From the NCBI RefSeq assembly GCF_009674725.1, contig NZ_WKKH01000001.1:186001-250000 (forward strand): a stretch of DNA of 64,000 bases, in the 5' to 3' direction. Below are positions 10,079 through 17,259 of this stretch, piece after piece; the stretch's first letter is position 1; each line of letters starts with the position of its first letter. Under the pieces are notes generated by a model that was given only the letters and a program-made list of their open reading frames with translations, did no database searches and had not been told where the DNA came from. The DNA comes from Pedobacter petrophilus. Its GTDB lineage: Bacteria; Bacteroidota; Bacteroidia; Sphingobacteriales; Sphingobacteriaceae. Both the position numbers and the translations under genes were made by a program.

Positions 10079-11884
10079 ATGTCACACCGCATTAACATTT
10101 ACAACATTACCACACCTTCTAAAATTGAAGATAGCGATGTAATGGTGATGGAGTGGAATTACGAAATTCCCTTGCTCCTGCAAGCTTTATTTATCGAAGG
10201 AGGTGAGGTTGGAAAAAATATTTACAACACGCATACTGATCCGGATTATTGGGGTTTATATTACGAGCTGAAACCTGGCATTGAAAACCTCCGAAGGTTT
10301 TATCATTTCATTGAAAAGCATCCGTTAGAATTGGCTCTTGATACTGGAAAGTTTCTTGAAGCCAAAACAAAATTGTTCAATTATCTTGAAAACTTACCAA
10401 ACCGCTACCTTCATATTGATGCCTGGGACGTTTTCAATATGGATGATACACCCCATAAATATCAGGCATCACAATTATTGGCCAGCCTGCAACAAAACAA
10501 TCAGGCAATTAATAATGTGATCCAGGCAGATGATATCTCCCTGCTCGATTTTAAACTTTTTACCAATGGTGCGGCAGGAGGCTTTGACAACTTTGCCGCC
10601 TTGTTAAATTTTAGTGCTTTTGATTTTGGCTGGGCGGTAATCTATCAAGAACATAAAGCGCCAGGCCAGGTAGAAATATTTGAGGAAAACGGATTATATG
10701 GATTAAAGGCTGTAAATGGAGACGTACTAATTTCGCCTGGATACGATGATTTCTATGAATTTGATTACAACACCGATCTCGCAGTTGTGGTAAAAAATAA
10801 TCAATTCGGCTATGTAAATAAAGCGGGAGAAGTGGCGATTGCCCTTTCATTTGATGATGCATTTGATTTCGAGGGTGATTATGCAGTGGTTCAGAAGGGT
10901 GGAAAGATAGGTTTGATTACATTAAACGGGCAGATCAAGTTTCTTGGCAATTATGATAACATCAAACTCTTACAGCCATACGATCAGTTTTGTTCTGCAG
11001 AAATAAACGGGAAACACGGAATTATTAATGTTGATGGCATTGTTATTTTGCCTTTTCAGTTTGATCATGAAATTGCGGATAATGGCACCGGGTGGTTTTA
11101 CCAGGTAGAAGAAAACGGAAAAAATTGTCCACAGATTTTTAGTGATACTTTTAAGTTTTTAGGGAATCTTGATCCTGCGTTTATCGACCCGTGGCAGCTT
11201 TTCGGGGCTGAAAATTTTGTATATCAAATTCGTAAACATCAGTATCAGGAAGTTAATAAACTGGTCACTACCAATAACGAGGTTCTGTTAACGGAATATG
11301 AGAAGGTAGTTCAGGCCTATCCGGGCGGTATCCTTATTTATAAAGCGAAAAGGTATGGACTGTTTAAATACGGCAAACACCTGGTTTTAGAATTTTTATA
11401 TCATCAAATTATCGATTTAAAACTTTATTTAACCGGTTCACTGAAATCCTATATACCGGCAATACCGGCTGATATTCAATTTGAACCGTATGTTTTTTTT
11501 AAGGTTATAAAAGATAAAGCTGCGGGTTTGTATTTCAGTATTGCGAATTTTGAAGCCTGGTTGTTAAAGCCTGTTTATGAAGATATTAAGCCGATTTACT
11601 CCGGATTTTTTGCTGTAAAACTTAATGGAAAATGGGGCATGATCTCGCTATCCGGAAAAATTGAAACCGCAATTGAATACGATGAAATTCTGGAAACAAT
11701 TGTTGATGGTGAAATTGCTTACGCGTTAAAGGATGATGAGATTTATGTTATAAGGGAGTTTGATGTTTTGCCTGCAGGTAAAACTAATTTGCAACAATAC
11801 ATGGATGTTAATATCCAGGAAGGATATTCTTTTTTTGATCGTCAGATTCAGTTCAGGATGGAGGCTTACCTTAATCGGCATTAA
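10079..11884 (+). CDS. WG-repeat protein
   Basis: A 601-residue protein without signal peptide or membrane segment, so probably cytoplasmic. The N-terminal 180 residues form a helical domain I do not recognise, with many aromatic and acidic residues (DPDYWGLYYELKPGIENLRR). From about 200 on there are degenerate WG (KWG) repeats: ENGLYGLKAVNGDVLISPGY, NNQFGYVNKAGEVAIALSF, GGKIGLITLNGQIKFLGNY, NGKHGIINVDGIVILPFQF, and a last one near 515 (LNGKWGMISLSGKIETAIEY). WG repeats build beta-propeller-like scaffolds, sometimes linked to polymorphic toxin immunity, but no toxin gene is next to it. It lies between kbl and pheS, with a hairpin terminator downstream. The function is unknown. Confidence 0.75.
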   Translation: MSHRINIYNITTPSKIEDSDVMVMEWNYEIPLLLQALFIEGGEVGKNIYNTHTDPDYWGLYYELKPGIENLRRFYHFIEKHPLELALDTGKFLEAKTKLFNYLENLPNRYLHIDAWDVFNMDDTPHKYQASQLLASLQQNNQAINNVIQADDISLLDFKLFTNGAAGGFDNFAALLNFSAFDFGWAVIYQEHKAPGQVEIFEENGLYGLKAVNGDVLISPGYDDFYEFDYNTDLAVVVKNNQFGYVNKAGEVAIALSFDDAFDFEGDYAVVQKGGKIGLITLNGQIKFLGNYDNIKLLQPYDQFCSAEINGKHGIINVDGIVILPFQFDHEIADNGTGWFYQVEENGKNCPQIFSDTFKFLGNLDPAFIDPWQLFGAENFVYQIRKHQYQEVNKLVTTNNEVLLTEYEKVVQAYPGGILIYKAKRYGLFKYGKHLVLEFLYHQIIDLKLYLTGSLKSYIPAIPADIQFEPYVFFKVIKDKAAGLYFSIANFEAWLLKPVYEDIKPIYSGFFAVKLNGKWGMISLSGKIETAIEYDEILETIVDGEIAYALKDDEIYVIREFDVLPAGKTNLQQYMDVNIQEGYSFFDRQIQFRMEAYLNRH

Positions 11885-11964
11885 GGTTTAATCATAGCCT
11901 TGAGTGTTCGCTATAGTTATCTTGCTAAATAAAGTTATACTCCCATTTTCTCTAATTTTTTTTC

Positions 11965-11990
11965 AAAAGCTCATCTATGTGGCTTTTTTT
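11965..11990 (+). terminator. Probable terminator after the WG-repeat gene
   Basis: AAAAGC (11965-11970) pairs with GCTTTT (11982-11987) and runs into eight T. The stem is short, so confidence is moderate. Confidence 0.45.
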
Positions 11991-12075
11991 TGTTTTGAGT
12001 TCATTTTCTTTTGTGGTGATATTGTAAACAGAATTTTTGAACCCGACAGGTGTAAATTTTCACGATATTTTGCCG

Positions 12076-12083
12076 TATATTTG
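12076..12083 (+). promoter_or_regulatory. -7 box TATATTTG only 5 nt before the pheS ATG
   Basis: TATATTTG matches TAnnTTTG exactly and is followed by AACCC and the pheS ATG. A start site 4-7 nt past the box would fall at or next to the start codon, predicting a leaderless or nearly leaderless mRNA. Confidence 0.5.
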
Positions 12084-12088
12084 AACCC

Positions 12089-13129
12089 ATGTTGCAGGAT
12101 AAAATCACACAATACACCGAGAAAATTAATGCTTTTGTAACTGAAAAAGCAGATGAATTAGAGCAGTTTCGTATCAAATACTTAGGAAGTAAAGGCGTTA
12201 TAAAAGAAATTTTTGACGAATTTAAGTCTGTTTCTATTGAAGAAAAAAAATCTTTGGGTAAGGTTTTAAATGAATTTAAACAACTTGCCGAATCAAAATA
12301 TAATACCTTAAAAGAAATTGCCGAGAACAATCAGTCGCAAGCTACAGTGAATGAACAGGATCTGACGCTACCTGGAGAAGGTTTTGAGATTGGTTCCCGC
12401 CACCCATTGGCACTCGTTCGCCGCGAGATTGTAGAAATTTTTGCAAAGCTTGGGTTTACCGTTGCAGAAGGGCCAGAAATTGAAGATGACTGGCACAACT
12501 TCTCGGCTTTAAACTTCCCGGAAGAGCATCCTGCAAGAGATATGCAAGATACTTTCTTCATTAAAAAAGGCGGAGAAAAAGGTGATATCGCATTAAGAAC
12601 GCATACCTCATCTGTTCAGGTGCGCATGATGGAGCAAGGCCAGCCCCCATTCAGGGCCATTATGCCGGGCCGGGTTTACCGTAACGAAGCCATTTCTGCC
12701 AGAGCGCATTGTTTTTTCCACCAGATTGAGGGCTTATATGTTGATGAAAATGTTTCCTTTGCAGACCTGAAACAAACCTTATTTTATTTCGTTCAGGAGC
12801 TTTATGGCGAAGGCACAAAAGTACGTTTCCGTCCTTCTTATTTCCCGTTTACAGAACCATCAGCAGAAATGGATATTTCTTGTACCATTTGTAAAGGTGC
12901 AGGTTGCCAGTTATGTAAGTACAGCGGTTGGGTAGAAATTTTAGGTTGTGGAATGGTAGATCCAAATGTTTTAGAAAACTGTGGGATTGATGCTAAAAGA
13001 TACAGCGGTTTTGCTTTCGGTATGGGGATTGAGCGTATTGCCAACCTGAAATATGTAATTAAGGATTTACGTTTGTTCTCTGAAAACGACGCACGTTTCT
13101 TAAAACAGTTCAAGTCGGCCTTAATTTAA
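12089..13129 (+). CDS. pheS: Phenylalanine--tRNA ligase alpha subunit
   Basis: A 346-residue class II aminoacyl-tRNA synthetase alpha chain. It has an N-terminal coiled-coil arm (about 1-90) and the catalytic core. Class II motif 2 is in RAIMPGRVYRNEAISARAHC and motif 3 in YSGFAFGMGIERI; FRPSYFPFTEPSAEMDI precedes a CxxC-type insert (CTICKGAGCQLC) that is usual in Bacteroidota PheS. The N-terminus aligns with full-length PheS, so the ATG at 12089 is correct even though the -7 box is only 5 nt away. pheT is not in the window. The stop codon overlaps the next start (TAATG), which points to translational coupling with the lipoprotein gene. Confidence 0.96.
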   Translation: MLQDKITQYTEKINAFVTEKADELEQFRIKYLGSKGVIKEIFDEFKSVSIEEKKSLGKVLNEFKQLAESKYNTLKEIAENNQSQATVNEQDLTLPGEGFEIGSRHPLALVRREIVEIFAKLGFTVAEGPEIEDDWHNFSALNFPEEHPARDMQDTFFIKKGGEKGDIALRTHTSSVQVRMMEQGQPPFRAIMPGRVYRNEAISARAHCFFHQIEGLYVDENVSFADLKQTLFYFVQELYGEGTKVRFRPSYFPFTEPSAEMDISCTICKGAGCQLCKYSGWVEILGCGMVDPNVLENCGIDAKRYSGFAFGMGIERIANLKYVIKDLRLFSENDARFLKQFKSALI

Positions 13130-13539
13130 TGATGCGGTACCTATATAGTCTGTTATTTGTATTTGTATTATTTTCCGGTTGCGGGAAGCAGGAAAACTAT
13201 GTGCCAGAAGTAGTGGTTAATTATAATGTTACCCTGACGCAGTTTAGTTTGCAGGCAAAAAACGGGATACTTTTGGTACCTAATCAGGGTGTAGCTGGAT
13301 TGATGATTGTCAGAACACCCTCAGGTGGTTTTGTAGCTTTCGATCGTTGCAGTACTGTTAATCCTGAAAAAAAATGTGCCATTGTTCCTGATGAGGGTAG
13401 TATAACTGCTACTGATCCATGTTCAGGCGCAAAGTTCTTACTGCTTGATGGCACTCCACAAAAAGCCCCTGCAGAGAAAAATCTAAAAATTTACAATATT
13501 TCCTTACAAGGGAATGTGCTCTTAAATGTGACTAACTAA
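13129..13539 (+). CDS. Rieske-like small lipoprotein lacking the cluster histidines
   Basis: A 136-residue protein with a lipoprotein signal (lipobox LFSGC, C18). The rest resembles the small Rieske-fold lipoproteins of Bacteroidota (GVAGLMIVRTPSGGFVAFDR, then CSGAKFLLLDGTPQKAPAEK). A functional Rieske centre needs CxH and CxxH; here the cysteines at 74, 83 and 98 are not followed by histidines (CSTV, CAIV, CSGAK), so it probably carries no 2Fe-2S cluster and may use the cysteines structurally. It is coupled at both ends by TAATG overlaps to pheS upstream and a TetR gene downstream. An adjacent second ATG at 13132 could also be the start. The function is unknown. Confidence 0.75.
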   Translation: MMRYLYSLLFVFVLFSGCGKQENYVPEVVVNYNVTLTQFSLQAKNGILLVPNQGVAGLMIVRTPSGGFVAFDRCSTVNPEKKCAIVPDEGSITATDPCSGAKFLLLDGTPQKAPAEKNLKIYNISLQGNVLLNVTN

Positions 13540-14114
13540 TGGAAGCTGAAAAAATAAAAGAAACAGTAAAAAAAGCTGCCAAAGAGCTTTTTAGAAAATA
13601 CGGCTACCACAAAACCAGTGTAAACGAGATTGCTAAAAAGGCGCGGATAGCCAAAGCGACCATATATAAATATTTCGAAAGCAAGGAACAGGTTTTGGAT
13701 AGTATATTAATGGATTATCTGGATCAAAACCTGCATGAAATCATTAATAATAAAGTGAGTTACGGTTCTGAAGAAGAACATTTAAAAGCTTTGGTAATGA
13801 AAACCAGCCGACTTTCTTTCACTGCCTGCAATGAATTTATCGGATGGGATTTCGTTCGTGAAAACGCCAACTCGCAAGAGTTTCTAAAACATTTATCTGA
13901 TCAGCTGGAGGCTTTATTGCTTGCTGCCTACCTGGAACTGGATAATTTTAAGAATAACCCGGCCAGAAGAGAAGGTTTAGCATTCTTATTGAAAGCAAGT
14001 AAAAGCATCGTATTTTCATTCGCATTTACTTCTGTAAGTGATTCAGATGTAAGGAAGAATTTTGTAAGTTTTCAGAAAGAGATTTTGCCGTTTTTGGTGA
14101 AAGCAGCGCTTTAA
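13539..14114 (+). CDS. TetR/AcrR family transcriptional regulator
   Basis: A 191-residue regulator. The N-terminal 60 residues are a canonical TetR helix-turn-helix (AKELFRKYGYHKTSVNEIAK, then KARIAKATIYKYFESKEQVL); the all-helical C-terminal half would bind an unidentified ligand. Its ATG overlaps the stop of the lipoprotein gene (TAATG), so it is probably read from the pheS promoter. No TetR-type operator (15-20 bp palindrome) was recognised near it. It converges with the gene at 14118, the two stops being 3 bp apart, so the 3' ends of the mRNAs must overlap. Confidence 0.9.
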   Translation: MEAEKIKETVKKAAKELFRKYGYHKTSVNEIAKKARIAKATIYKYFESKEQVLDSILMDYLDQNLHEIINNKVSYGSEEEHLKALVMKTSRLSFTACNEFIGWDFVRENANSQEFLKHLSDQLEALLLAAYLELDNFKNNPARREGLAFLLKASKSIVFSFAFTSVSDSDVRKNFVSFQKEILPFLVKAAL

Positions 14115-14117
14115 ACT

Positions 14118-14804
14118 TTATTGCTCTGCATAATAATCTTTGGCCTTAAACTTTTTTACGTTCTTCTGCATTTTGCCTCCAATTAACCGTTGAGTAATCA
14201 CGGTTACATCGTCACCTATACTAGAATCTTCAATTACGGAACCTACCTCTATTAAGCCTTTCTTAGCATCAAAAGCATAACTGGTTGTTTGATGGTAGCA
14301 GCATCCGCTTTTTTGTTCTGTACTTATTTCTTTCTTTTTGCGGTCAATACCGAACATGCCCAGGTTTTCACCTGCCAGTTTAGTCAAGTTTTTATCCAAT
14401 ATAAATTTTCTGTCTTTGCCCGCCAGGTAAACATCATAAGATGGACTGGCATAGGCTCCATTGTTGCCATTTCTAATTGCAACGTCTTCAAAGCCATCAA
14501 AATTAAAGTCGCCAAGGATTAGTGGACTTTGGTATTTGCCAAGATCTATCCAACCAATTCTTGCATCTTGTTTGGCTGTTAAGTTAAAATCAAGATCGGC
14601 GGAATGAAAGGTTTGAATGTCGTCTCCTGAGATTTTGTCATAAAGGATCACCGTAGCTTTCCCTTCACAATGTCCATCATTACAATCGGCAACAAATAGC
14701 TTTGCATTGTATTCGTTGGAGGTGTTATTCGACAGAAATTTGAATTGTGCAAATGTGTTGAAAGAAACAAATAAGGCCGCACAAATGATCAACAGTTTTT
14801 TCAT
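14118..14804 (-). CDS. Secreted XAC2610/FG-GAP-like protein
   Basis: The longest reading frame opens with a TTG at 14831, but the ATG at 14804 starts a clean signal peptide (MKKLLIICAALFVSFNTFAQ) and fits a -7 box 4 nt upstream; this gives 228 residues. The centre has a calcium-loop-like FG-GAP segment (LGDFNFDGFEDVAIRNGNNG, then SYDVYLAGKDRKF) as in XAC2610-related proteins of unknown function. The protein is probably periplasmic or exported. A CC pair (SGCCYH) lies near residue 165. It is a single-gene unit convergent with the TetR gene. Confidence 0.7.
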   Translation of the reverse strand: MKKLLIICAALFVSFNTFAQFKFLSNNTSNEYNAKLFVADCNDGHCEGKATVILYDKISGDDIQTFHSADLDFNLTAKQDARIGWIDLGKYQSPLILGDFNFDGFEDVAIRNGNNGAYASPSYDVYLAGKDRKFILDKNLTKLAGENLGMFGIDRKKKEISTEQKSGCCYHQTTSYAFDAKKGLIEVGSVIEDSSIGDDVTVITQRLIGGKMQKNVKKFKAKDYYAEQ

Positions 14805-14808
14805 TAGA

Positions 14809-14816
14809 CAAAAGTA
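14809..14816 (-). promoter_or_regulatory. -7 box TACTTTTG 4 nt before the ATG at 14804
   Basis: The minus strand reads TACTTTTG-TCTA-ATG. It matches TAnnTTTG and predicts an mRNA with almost no leader. It also supports the ATG at 14804 over the upstream TTG, which would lie inside the promoter. Confidence 0.5.
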
Positions 14817-14860
14817 CCTGATTCGGTCCAAGTAAAAAGTTAAAAAAAGTTAATGATTTG

Positions 14861-14880
14861 AGCCGGCATTTGGCCGGGCT
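14861..14880 (-). terminator. Probable terminator after the ABC permease gene
   Basis: Minus strand AGCCCGGCC-aaat-GCCGGCT is an imperfect GC-rich hairpin, followed about 10 nt later by a T-run, 20 bp past the permease stop. Confidence 0.5.
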
Positions 14881-14900
14881 ATAATAAAATTACTGAGCCA

Positions 14901-16037
14901 TTATTCCCATTTAAAAACCTTTACTGCAACTGCGTAGATCACAATTCCCCAGATAAGCAAAATCATAATCTGAAATTTCACATCCCATAGGCCCATTCCC
15001 TCAAAAGCTACTTTTCGCATTGCATCATTTAGGTAAGTTAACGGTAATGCCCTGCTAATGGGTTGCAGCCATGTTGGAAAAGCTTCGATAGAGAAGAACG
15101 TTCCCGACAATAGAAACTGTGGTAAAGTGACGATGTTGGAAATAGGAGGAACCATGCTTTCGCTTTTTGCAATACCTGAAATGATAAAGCCAAAACCCAT
15201 AAAAACAATTATTCCCATAGTGGCCAGCAGCAGCATGTTAATCACCGTGACGACACCATGAACGAGTGTAAAGCTAAAGAAAAAATGTCCGATGAGGATG
15301 ATAAACAAAGCGCCGATCAGGGCGAAACCTATCCTGGCAATTCCTTCGCCGATTACAATGCTGGAGCGCTTTACCGGTGTAGCGAAGAAACGTTTAATGA
15401 CCAGTGTTTGGCGTAAACTTAGAAAAACGAAGGCTGTACCAAAAACACCGGTGCTTAATAAAGAAAACCCCAGCTGACCCGGCAAAATAAAATCGATCGT
15501 TTTATATTCCCTTCCGGTAACGGTACTTTCTTTTATTTCAGCAACAGTGGGTTTGAGTGTTTTATCGTAAAAGAGATTATTCAAAACCGATTTTAAAATA
15601 CCTCCTTTATCTCTGGATGCAGAAGTGTAGACCACATTAACGGAATATGCTGCGGTGTTTACCTTTCTGTGCACATCTACCATAGCATCTACATTGCCTT
15701 TTTCAAGTAATTTATCAAACTCTTCTTTTGATTTGTCTTTTACCAGACGGATCATGCCTGTTTTTCCCAGCATGCTTACTACCGGATTGTTTATGTCCGA
15801 TCCGGGGGTAATTCCCACATCAATGCGTGTTCCGCCGTTGCCAAGAAAGCCGAAAACTAAAATAAAGATTAGCGGGAAAGCCAATGTAAAAACCACTGCA
15901 GAAGGGCTTCGCATAATGGAACGGAAACTTGCCTTTGCCAGTGCTAATGTTGCCTTGGTGTTGCTATAGCGCACGGTTCTGGTTGGGGAGTTAGCCCCCT
16001 CAGCCCCCAAAGGGGAACTTGAATGTCCATCGTTCAT
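14901..16037 (-). CDS. ABC-2 type transporter permease
   Basis: A 378-residue inner-membrane protein with the ABC-2 layout: one N-terminal membrane helix (FTLAFPLIFILVFGFLG), a large extracytoplasmic domain (about 70-190) and five C-terminal helices, one holding the usual LSGTFFSIEAFPTWLQPIS region. With the ATPase encoded upstream it should form a drug or polysaccharide-type exporter; the substrate is unknown. The N-terminus is odd: residues 6-17 (SSSPLGAEGANS) are encoded by a GC-rich palindromic intergenic repeat, and membrane-protein-like sequence starts only near residue 28. The ATG at 16037 may therefore be an acquired start, or the true start may lie further in. The gap to the ATPase gene is 194 bp, long for such an operon. 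Confidence 0.88.
   Translation of the reverse strand: MNDGHSSSPLGAEGANSPTRTVRYSNTKATLALAKASFRSIMRSPSAVVFTLAFPLIFILVFGFLGNGGTRIDVGITPGSDINNPVVSMLGKTGMIRLVKDKSKEEFDKLLEKGNVDAMVDVHRKVNTAAYSVNVVYTSASRDKGGILKSVLNNLFYDKTLKPTVAEIKESTVTGREYKTIDFILPGQLGFSLLSTGVFGTAFVFLSLRQTLVIKRFFATPVKRSSIVIGEGIARIGFALIGALFIILIGHFFFSFTLVHGVVTVINMLLLATMGIIVFMGFGFIISGIAKSESMVPPISNIVTLPQFLLSGTFFSIEAFPTWLQPISRALPLTYLNDAMRKVAFEGMGLWDVKFQIMILLIWGIVIYAVAVKVFKWE
15992..16018. repeat. GC-rich palindromic repeat inside the 5' end of the permease gene
   Basis: AGCCCCCTCAGCCCCCAAAGGGG and flanks, with palindromic core CCCCAAAGGGG (16005-16015). The base composition is quite unlike the AT-rich surroundings. It resembles the REP-like CCCC/GGGG palindromes common between genes in Bacteroidota and is translated here as SPLGAEGAN. 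Confidence 0.6.
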
Positions 16038-16216
16038 ATCTAGTCTTAATATTTTAGTCGCCTTGTTTAATAGCGTATTATCTGCCGGTTGATTGGCGAA
16101 TCTGGTTATTTATTTTGTTAATCCTTTTATTTCCCTTGCTTTCGGCTCTTCTTCAGGGAGACAGGAGTTATTGAAGCACAATAGTTTACTTTTTATATCT
16201 CCTCCCGGATTTTTAA

Positions 16217-16231
16217 TTCCCCTCCGGGGGG
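16217..16231. repeat. GC-rich palindromic repeat abutting the ATPase stop codon
   Basis: AATTCCCCTCCGGGGGG directly follows the ATPase stop on the minus strand; CCCC-TCC-GGGG folds on itself. Together with the element at 15992 it frames the 194-bp gap between ATPase and permease. Confidence 0.5.
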
Positions 16232-16996
16232 TTACTCCCGCCATTCTTTTCCTGTCAGGTTGATAAACACATCTTCCAGGTTCGCTTTTTTAACTTCCTT
16301 TTTTCGTTCGAAGCCGCTGTTTACCAATTGGTCGATCAGGTTATCAGGCGTGTCTATAGCAATGATTTTCCCGCGTTCTACAAATGCTACACGGTCGCAA
16401 AGTTGTTCTGCCTCATCCATGTAATGTGTGGTGATTACAACGGTAGTTCCGGCATCTCTGATTTGAACAATTAAATCCCATAAATTTCTCCTTGCCTGTG
16501 GATCTAAGCCAGTGGTTGGCTCATCAAGAAAGATAATTTTTGGTTGATTAATCAGCGTGGTCGCGATGGAAAACCGTTGTTTTTGTCCTCCGGAAAGCGC
16601 CTTATATTTTGCTTTGGCTTTATCCTGAAGATTGACTTTTTCCAGCATTTCCATTGGCTTAATATCAGCGCCGTATAAACCTGCAAAAAGTTCAATCAGC
16701 TCAATCAGATTTAAATTTGGATAGTAACCTGCAGCCTGCAATTGCACTCCGATAATTTGCTTGATTGCATTTGCATGTTTATCAACAGACAAACCATCTA
16801 CAATAATTTCGCCAGAGGTTTTATCACGTAAGGTTTCGATAATTTCCAGGGTAGTGGTTTTGCCTGCGCCATTTGGACCTAAAAGACCGAAGATTTCATT
16901 TTCATAAACTTCAAAACTTAAATCCTGAACAGCAATGAAATCATCGTACTTTTTTACCAGGTTTTTAACGCTGATAATGGCTTTGTTTATTTCCAT
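16232..16996 (-). CDS. ABC transporter ATP-binding protein
   Basis: A 254-residue ABC ATPase partnered with the ABC-2 permease encoded downstream. Walker A is GPNGAGKTT (40-48), the signature is LSGGQ (134-138), Walker B is IIFLDEP (154-160) followed by the D-loop, and the H-loop lies in VITTHYMDEAEQLCDRVAFV. It is close to the DrrA/CcmA-like ATPases that pair with ABC-2 permeases, but about 50 residues shorter than DrrA. The protein would sit at the inner face of the cytoplasmic membrane. The ATG at 16996 is 4 nt from a near-consensus -7 box. Confidence 0.92.
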   Translation of the reverse strand: MEINKAIISVKNLVKKYDDFIAVQDLSFEVYENEIFGLLGPNGAGKTTTLEIIETLRDKTSGEIIVDGLSVDKHANAIKQIIGVQLQAAGYYPNLNLIELIELFAGLYGADIKPMEMLEKVNLQDKAKAKYKALSGGQKQRFSIATTLINQPKIIFLDEPTTGLDPQARRNLWDLIVQIRDAGTTVVITTHYMDEAEQLCDRVAFVERGKIIAIDTPDNLIDQLVNSGFERKKEVKKANLEDVFINLTGKEWRE

Positions 16997-17000
16997 ATAA

Positions 17001-17008
17001 CGAAGATA
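17001..17008 (-). promoter_or_regulatory. Near-consensus -7 box TATCTTCG, 4 nt before the ATPase ATG
   Basis: The minus strand reads TATCTTCG-TTAT-ATG, one mismatch from TAnnTTTG. The spacing equals that of other possibly leaderless genes in this window. Confidence 0.3.
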
Positions 17009-17066
17009 AGGAGCTTTAAATGAATTGAGCGTGAATTTGATCAGTAAAAGGGAAATATGATCAAAT

Positions 17067-17098
17067 AAAAATGCGAATCAGGTTGGATTCGCATTTTT
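17067..17098. terminator. Bidirectional terminator hairpin
   Basis: AAAAATGCGAATC and GATTCGCATTTTT form a perfect 13-bp stem with a 6-nt loop (AGGTTG). It has an A-run on one side and a T-run on the other, so it can stop transcription from either direction. It separates carA from the ABC operon. Confidence 0.8.
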
Positions 17099-17104
17099 AT
17101 TAAA

Positions 17105-17259
17105 GTTGAAGGTTAAAAAGTTACAGGTTAAAAGTCTGGGTGCTGAAGCATGAGGCGAAAAGTTACTCAGTAATTATACGATTTATGGTATGACATTAGG
17201 CCTGTAACCCACAACCTGTAACTCGCAACTTGTAACCCACAACCCGCAACCCGATTACC
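17105..17259. repeat. Heptad array H1 (about 22 units of 7 nt)
   Basis: Units of 7 nt stay in one register from 17120 to 17259 (gttacag, gttaaaa, gtctggg ... gtaaccc, acaacct, gtaactc, gcaactt, gtaaccc, acaaccc, gcaaccc). Two more units (17105-17119, one of 8 nt) precede them. The left part reads GTTRNRR on the plus strand and the right part (17204-17252) reads GTTRYRR on the minus strand, so the arms are inverted. The last unit overlaps the carA stop codon. Confidence 0.75.

Noticed and set aside
12001..13113. Antisense ORFs opposite pheS
   Set aside because: They are shadows of a strongly conserved gene on the other strand, without start signals or recognisable domains.
17105..17259. CRISPR-like array
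   Set aside because: Units are 7 nt, degenerate and contiguous, with inverted halves; there is no constant 25-40 nt repeat with unique spacers and no cas gene.
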